Of a stretch of 64,000 nt of DNA, positions 58,075 through 64,000 are shown one piece after another. The translations under genes and the position numbers were made by a program. Every line of letters begins with the position of its first letter. Position 1 is the stretch's first letter. The stretch lies in contig NC_026661.2 in the NCBI RefSeq assembly GCF_000004075.3, forward strand, positions 14,970,307 through 15,034,306, in the 5' to 3' direction. This DNA is from Cucumis sativus (lineage: Eukaryota > Streptophyta > Magnoliopsida > Cucurbitales > Cucurbitaceae). The notes below the pieces were generated by a model. The model had not been told where the DNA came from, made no database searches, and saw nothing but the letters and a program-made list of their open reading frames with translations.

Positions 58075-58530
58075 TTATTCCCACTTATGAATCAAAATAT
58101 CTTTGTGAGTATCGAAATTGTCCTTCAAATAAATTCCATCATCTTTAGCAGTCCAAATACAATTTTTCTCAAAGCACATTGTATATAGCCAAACTGATCT
58201 GCTCTCAATCCAAAACGATTCAAATGATGAATGTTGTCCATTTGGCTTTTGCAAGTAACACCAAAACAACGTCGTATTCCAAAAATTTACTCTAAATCTC
58301 CAATTGAATTCAGTTCCAGCAATAAGCCTACGTTCTCCTAAATCATTGTCTTTGGATTTGCAATGAGCCAACAAGATTTGACCATTGCTTAGCCCATTCA
58401 CAACGTGGATATGCCATTTTTCAAGCTCTACAGCCTTTGTTTCCTCAAGTATTGCCAAACACAACACAAACAACAACACCACACACTGCTTCTTCATATG
58501 TCCTATTTCTATTTGCTTATTCATATTCAT
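58075..58530 (-). CDS. S-protein homologue, locus i
   Basis: A 151-residue, single-exon, secreted SPH. ATG at 58530; MKKQCVVLLF at residue 12 is an alternative start close to the hydrophobic leader (15-28). Core: WHIHVVNGLSNGQILLAHCKSKDNDLGERRL, FNWRFRVNFWNTTLFWCYLQK, SSFESFWIES, MCFEKNCIWTAKDDGIYLKDN, IHKWE. Family cysteines are C57, C91, C119 and C124; a possible N-glycosylation site is N85 (NTT). It keeps CIWTAKDDGIYL like the core clade but lacks their leader and promoter block, and the spacing before the third cysteine differs, so it is an older or separately derived copy at the edge of the cluster. Confidence 0.92.
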   Translation of the reverse strand: MNMNKQIEIGHMKKQCVVLLFVLCLAILEETKAVELEKWHIHVVNGLSNGQILLAHCKSKDNDLGERRLIAGTEFNWRFRVNFWNTTLFWCYLQKPNGQHSSFESFWIESRSVWLYTMCFEKNCIWTAKDDGIYLKDNFDTHKDILIHKWE

Positions 58531-59316
58531 TTGCTCGATGAAAAATTAAACCACCTTGTGATTGCTTTTATAAGGGATGTGAAATGGTGCATTCAATTTT
58601 TGTATACAGTTTCATTTCAAAAATGAAAAATCTATTTAAAGCAATATTATTAACGGTAGCATTGCAATATTATTAATGGTAGCATTTAGTTATAAGACAG
58701 ACCTTAGGTTTTACACATGGATGTGTTGGTTTCACTAAAATAGCAATTGGTTTTCAAACAAAAACTTAATAAGTTAGGAAGATTTATACCAAAAGAAGAT
58801 TATCAGTGGCTATCTTTTTTATCATTTGTATACATTGTCTTGATACTTTTTTACAGGATAAAGATAATTAGAAAAGAATTAATTTATAAAACTATTTAGT
58901 TATATATTTTTCAATAGTTTTAATTTGCACAAATCTCTCCATTAATCATTCAAATTTGATTTTTGAATGTATACCTATTTCGTCTTCTTATCCAAATTTG
59001 TCTAGGATTTGGTTGTTGAGATAAGTGTAGAAATAGTAAAATTGTAAATAGTAGTTTGAAATATCACGAAAGGCAAAAAAAATTAAGAAAAATAGCAAAA
59101 CCGCCACACTCCATTTTTTTTAATTATATTAAACTGGAATCTACCCTAGTTATAGGATAATTCATAGATTTCAAATACACAATATTTGAATAGCTCCAAG
59201 ATGAGACATGATATTGCAGATTTCACAAAAATAGTGTATTTTGCAAACAACATTTAAATTTGGTAAATCCTAACTAAATCTGTTATTTTGTCGCCAAAGC
59301 CTTCTGACTCCTAATT
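58531..59316. other. Upstream of SPH locus i; spacer
   Basis: AT-rich, no gene. A duplicated AATATTATTAA(C/T)GGTAGCATT phrase lies at 58643-58686. Confidence 0.45.
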
Positions 59317-59523
59317 TTAACCTTATGCAAAACCATGTACAAGATAAGATAAAAACATTTTGAAAGATCACCCTTTCAAAATGTTTTTCCACTTTCCACG
59401 TAGAGGTCGTAATCTGAGAACCTGACCGTTGTCTTCATACTACTGTTGTGCAAAATTGTTGATAGTTTAGTTATTAAGGGTTAGTTTTAATCTTATCTTG
59501 TACATGGTTTTGCATAAGGTTAA
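59317..59523. repeat. Foldback element with perfect 34-bp inverted arms and an inner hairpin
   Basis: The left arm (59317-59350) and right arm (59490-59523) are exact reverse complements over 34 bases (core phrase CCTTATGCAAAACCATGTAC). Just inside the left arm is a second perfect hairpin with 16-base arms (59351-59366 and 59373-59388) around a 6-base loop. The total is 207 bases without coding capacity. It looks like a MITE or foldback element; no clear target duplication. Confidence 0.85.
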
Positions 59524-60597
59524 GTGTTGTTATATAATTTTTGTGCATGAATAACCAAAGGTAAAAAAAATTGCATAATTTTTTATTTTTTATTTTTTAT
59601 TTTCTATACTCGACGTAATAAAAGCGTCAAGATTAATTTTAATTACTTGACATTTTTTCAATACGAAGTAATATGTTTTTTCTCCCTTTTCTAAAAATAA
59701 AATTTTCCCTTTTTTCCATTTTCTCCAACTTCTAAAATTTAAAATTTCCCTCGATTTTCACCAAAAATTTCCCCAAATTCTAAAAAAATAGCCAGTTTTT
59801 CACCCAAATTTTCTTTATCATTTCTCTCCATCCTCCATTTCTTCATCTTCTTCCACGATGTCTTCCCCTTCTTTGCACGAATTTCCCACCACACCGAAGC
59901 TTTAACAATTTGTTCCACATCTTTGCCGAAAGCTTCAGATGGTTGTTCACCGTCCGTCCACGTTCACCACCGCGTTCCACCTCTCCAAGAAACCCTTTCC
60001 ATATCTTTCATTTTTCGTATAATTAATAATAGTTATTGAACCCGACATTCCTTGGCCCAATCCCCTCGATTCCTTCCCCACTTCTCCCTTCACCCACCTC
60101 GATCCTCTCTTCGCTGCCCTTCTTCGTGAGATTCTCCTCGTCGTCAAGTTTTCTGACCTTTTTGACCCACCTGATCAACAAGAGTCTTGGATTATTGTCA
60201 TGTATGATTGCATTGTGAGTTTGAATTATTGAATTATATACTAACTAAATCACAACGCTTTAAGATTTAAAATAAGGTGTTACCTATTGAAACACACCAA
60301 GTTTGGTAGAATCTAATTTGATAGCTTACTCCCTTGTTTTGGTTAAATTAAAAGTTAGCGAAGTGTTTATAATAAAATCTTCGCATATAAAACGAATGTC
60401 TAGTTGATATTAAGTAGGTCCTTAAAGTTTAAAGAACATACTTTTTCTAATTTTGCATCTCTTAGAAATTGTTCAAATAGAGAAAGCCAAGGAAGTGTGG
60501 CCTTACTAAGAGAGTTAAAAGGCTGTAAAACAATCTTAAACGTAGGATCAATTGGAAATTTGATAGCTTGTTTCCAAGTAAAAAACCCACACTGGAA
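59524..60597. other. Spacer with an open minus-strand stretch next to the PGR3 relic
   Basis: No gene confirmed. Frames at 59947-60218 overlap on both strands without domains. From about 60590 down to 60400 on the minus strand a frame stays open for about 60 codons (WKQAIKFPIDPTFKIVLQPF ... WLSLFEQFLRDAKL). The amino-acid mix looks protein-like, but the family was not recognised. Confidence 0.35.
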
Positions 60598-61155
60598 GAA
60601 GAGAGTAACGTATTATAGGTCACAACTGTTTGGAGAAAGCTTCATGTCCTTCATTCTGTCAAACATTTGCCATTCTTCATCAACTCGTCCAGCCTTGTAA
60701 AGTGAATCAATCAAAGAGTTAACCACAATCACATCAAGTTCACATCCATTTCTTATCATCTCATAAAGCAAATTCACAACCTCATCTACTTGTCCTACTT
60801 TGCTTTAGCACTTCATCATCCTGTTATAGGTCACTGAATCTGGAGCTAAACCATTCTCTCTAAGCCCATCGAATGTTTTTTTGCTTCTCTTAACCTCCCC
60901 ATTTCAGCAAGGCTGTACAATGATGCATTGCACGCTGCAGTATTTGGAATAATTCCTTTAGCTTTCATCTTCTCAAAGGTCTCAACAACTTTTCCAGTAT
61001 CGTCCAGATTTTCCAAAATAGTCAATAAAAATATTGTATGTATAAGCAGTAGGTTGAACACCTACGGATTCCATAGTACCTAAAAGCTTTGGTGCATCCT
61101 CAATTCTACCTACCCTCAATAGTCCACAGATAAGTGTGTTATAAGTGGATGAGCT
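60598..61155 (-). pseudogene. PGR3: PGR3-like pentatricopeptide repeat fragment
   Basis: Minus-strand translation in shifting frames reads [44 protein letters not shown], then [100 protein letters not shown] (here joined from two adjacent pieces), [12 protein letters not shown]. These are PPR repeats most like PROTON GRADIENT REGULATION 3, a chloroplast RNA-binding PPR of about 1100 residues. Lesions: an extra base near 61002, an extra A near 60876, TAA for the Tyr codon at 60805-60807, and an extra base near 60630. Only about six repeats remain, so it is a dead partial copy. The gene name is from memory. Confidence 0.8.
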
Positions 61156-63923
61156 TGGTGAGGATTTTAATCTTCGATGTCCTGTATATCAAACCTCGAA
61201 GATACTGATACATAAAGGTAAGCGACTTATTAAAAAATGCAATGAAATTGCCATACAAAATACTATCTCCCAGGTACTGCAAGATCCCATGTTACGCATA
61301 AAAACTTCGAATGGTGGATGATAAACTTAAGAGGACTGAAAGCAAATTGATGTCGATATCACATCTCTTCTTGCACATTTTAATCTCATTATTTTAATAC
61401 AAGAAGCTATAATAACGGGTATTTATACACGCTATCACCACCCTTCTTTTCACTTTTTCTTCCAATGGCCCAAATTTACTTTGTTGTTCTTTCTTGGGCT
61501 CTCTTTGGTAACCCTTTAAAATCAGCCTCATGCAAGGAAGTGCTTTCTATTGGAAGTTCAATATTCTCTTTCCTCGCCTTTCCTCGCCCCGCTGATTCGC
61601 CTATTCTTTTTTTCTTATTCTGTTCTTCTCATTACATTTTCCTTTATTCCTTTCTATCTTCACTTTCCACTACTTCTTCCCTTACATTTTCTTTAATTCC
61701 TCTCTTTTTCCCTTCAATATTTTCTACTCGGTCATGGTCACTGAGTAGTCCAAGGACCATTAGTGATAGATAGAAAGAGCAAAGTGGAAGTACTAGAGAA
61801 GTAATTTCAGGAAAAGTAGTTTTAGGGTGATGATGATCGAAGAAGATGAGTCTTAAGGGTATGTGAACAATTTTCATTTGGCTCAAGGTTAGGATTCATG
61901 GTTTTCTGGGGGTTTAAATGTGCATTCTTAACTAGGGTTGAAAGCTAGTTTATCATGTTGTTAATGTCTTGTCCTAAGAAATGTAGCGTGGATATACTTG
62001 GTACTTTTGACAGACGGCTCATGGCTCGAGTTATGGTGCACGAATTTCTTCTTGGAAGTTTAACAACTTTAAAGAGAGATGAGGCATGTCATGCTCCTTA
62101 AAAACCCTAATCATTTATGAGAAAACCATAAACTCAACCACAATTTTATAAAAAGATCAAAATGCCTACTATGTTTTGACATGACCCTTTTCATACAATG
62201 GCTTCATTGTTAGCATCATTTCCTAATAGTCTATAAACTTTCCAAGACAACACACACGTGCTATCTCGAGAAGAAGGATATACAAGTCTACAATACAAAA
62301 CTGATTTACAAGTATCAAACTGAATCACAGGTAGAAAGTAATTACAAGTAAATATAAGAACAATATATTAAAAAATTTCTAGTTGCGTTATTCCTGAACT
62401 TATTAGATCACTTGCATTATGACTCTTTGTATCCTGATTGCTCATCGCAATAAATCTCTGCTCCCAGTTATTCATCACAATGTTAAAATGATCTCTCTTG
62501 GTCCTTGTCGCATAGTCAACTAAGATATAAATATTGTTGGCTTTATGTGGACACTTTTTTTAACGCTTTCGTAGAGGTTCTCATCTTTATTTGCGATTGA
62601 ACACATCCATTGAGGTTCCTCATGGTTATTTATCGAAATATACACTGATCTTGGGGTTGGTTCAAGCAATCGTAGATTATTCTGGTACCTTAACCACTTC
62701 ATGTGATCTTTGGCTGAACGCGTGATTCACCAAGACTAAATGCAGCACCCAAAATCAAAGTAATATCCTAGTCTAAGTTTTGAAAATTTAATTCCCAAAC
62801 AACGGGGACAAAAACTTGGTTTACATGGTTTCTGAGATATAGGTCGGCTTCGTGCATCCCGATCTTTGCCAAGGTTCTCCCCACGTAGCGGTACTTAGGT
62901 AGGTTCACTTTTTCTTCTCACTTTTTCTTACTAACCTACTTAAATTTAAAAAGTCAGTATGTGAAGTGTGGTGAGTTTATATTTTTGTCTTGGCGATACA
63001 TCATTAAGCATGTTTACTGCATGCTCTAGGCTCATAACCTCCCTCTATACCACAAAAATACTTTTATGTGGTAAATCATTAGTCAAGATCATCGCATTCA
63101 AGATGCTTACTTTGTACCTCTTCATCGAATAGTAAGTAAGTCATCGTTCAATATAAGTTGTTCTACTGATTTTTCAAGTGCAAGCAAAAAAATAGGTTTA
63201 CCTAGATGATCCAGGATCGAACACACAAAATTGATTCAGGATATTAGTTCTATGATTTACTTATCATCTAAGCGGTATAAAAGAACTAAAGAATAACAAA
63301 TGTAGAGAATGCGAGACTAAACTAAACTACTTAACTAAGCCTAGAGAGTTTGTAAAGAGGGAATGAGATGGCGAAATATTAATGCAAACTAGCTTGTATG
63401 CAAGAAGTGAGTGAAGGAATATTTGTGCATTATAACGTGATTAAGTAATGTGATAGCCTTGATGCGATATAAATCATTCAACCATGCTTATAATTAAGGC
63501 GTGCTTCTCTCGAAGTCATTACACGCCACATATAGTGACCTTTTGGGATCCATTTGACTAAGTATGATTAGGTGACATATATCTAGAATAGTTCACTTAT
63601 AAATTGTATGGAATTGTGCGATTAAGGAGAACAACCTCTCCACACCTAGTGACCACACTTGTTCACCTCTCGAGTTACAAGTGATGGAAGTTATCTCACA
63701 AAGGAAGCAAAACTCTTTCTTGCACCTGTTAGCCATGTCCTTGCTACTTACCCTCTCGGGTAGTTGACGACTTGCGCTGGCCAAGCGATGAGAATACCTC
63801 AACTAACGTGATAGCCCTTATATGAAAAAGTTCTTATCAATAACTTATCACTAACCTAAACTACAAATAACATATTGACTGATGGAAAGTGAAGACATGA
63901 TGGATTGAAAAGGTATAAACATG

Positions 63924-63925
<2 letters not shown>
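61156..63925. other. Intergenic, repeat-derived
   Basis: No gene with a recognisable domain. 61465-61773 opens a Ser/Phe-rich frame on the plus strand that is CT-biased and probably spurious. 62520-62702 has a minus frame without a domain. 63170-63830 looks like transposon DNA (AGGATCGAACACACAA, AAGGCGTGCTTCTCTCGAAG phrases), and 36690-36760 has a related GGGTCGAACTCATAGAATT phrase. Confidence 0.4.

Positions 63926-63958
<33 letters not shown>
63926..63958. repeat. (AT)n microsatellite
   Basis: About 33 bases of uninterrupted AT repeat near the end of the window. Confidence 0.9.
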
Positions 63959-63960
<2 letters not shown>

Positions 63961-64000
63961 AATATAAGTCTTCGACCATTGTATAATATGAACAATATAG

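Noticed and set aside
60036-60218. Small plus-strand frame with a hydrophobic stretch
   Set aside because: Opposed by an equally long minus frame, no domain, no promoter context.
61465-61886. Ser/Phe-rich frame at 61465-61773 (+) and its antisense partner
   Set aside because: CT-biased composition with no recognisable family; not supported as a gene.
1-64000. tRNA, rRNA, CRISPR arrays or bacterial-type operons
   Set aside because: None recognised by eye; the DNA is plant nuclear in character. A tRNA search program would be needed to exclude isolated tRNA genes fully.

Overview
The window is plant nuclear DNA: very AT-rich, with GT-AG introns in the one multi-exon gene, TATA boxes, AATAAA-type polyadenylation signals and many degraded plant transposons (Copia, Gypsy, PIF/Harbinger, CACTA-like). 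Protein resemblances recalled from memory (a PIF1 starting MNHCVPDFEM, a PGR3-type PPR relic) and the style of dispersed repeats suggest a eudicot, most likely a cucurbit. No alignment could be run, so the family assignment is an inference.

Only two kinds of convincing protein-coding gene are present. (1) A complete eight-exon bHLH transcription factor of the PHYTOCHROME INTERACTING FACTOR class, best read as PIF1 (PIL5), at 10278-12961 (+). It encodes 526 residues with an N-terminal phytochrome-B-binding motif and a central bHLH. (2) A cluster of nine loci for small secreted S-protein homologues (SPH; plant self-incompatibility protein S1 family) between 15.8 and 58.5 kb. Eight are intact single-exon genes: 15824-16300 (-), 21237-21659 (-), 30146-30586 (-), 37666-38100 (+), 42438-42887 (+), 44455-44928 (-), 51974-52414 (-) and 58075-58530 (-). 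One, at 23657-24059 (-), is a broken tandem copy of its neighbour. The eight intact proteins all keep four cysteines and an N-terminal hydrophobic leader.

By sequence the cluster has three layers. A core clade of five (30.1, 37.7, 42.4, 44.5 and 52.0 kb) shares proximal promoter blocks; 3' UTR similarity was checked in four of these. A pair (21.2 and 23.7 kb) shares a divergent C-terminus. Two outliers (15.8 and 58.1 kb) sit at the ends. This looks like expansion by local duplication followed by transposon insertion.

Region by region: 0-3 kb, a decayed Copia element between LTR-like repeats; 3-9.8 kb, AT-rich spacer with a GC-rich island and one copy of an AACGATC-rich repeat; 9.8-13.5 kb, PIF1; 13.5-30 kb, the first three SPH loci with CACTA-like and AACGATC-type repeats; 30-38 kb, two SPH genes around a collapsed Gypsy element; 38-45 kb, two SPH genes and a PIF/Harbinger relic with TIRs and a TTA target duplication; 45-58.5 kb, spacer, LTR-like DNA and two SPH genes; 58.5-64 kb, a perfect foldback element, a PGR3-like PPR pseudogene fragment and repeat DNA.

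Nothing in the window links PIF1 and the SPH genes functionally. No tRNA, rRNA or CRISPR was recognised.
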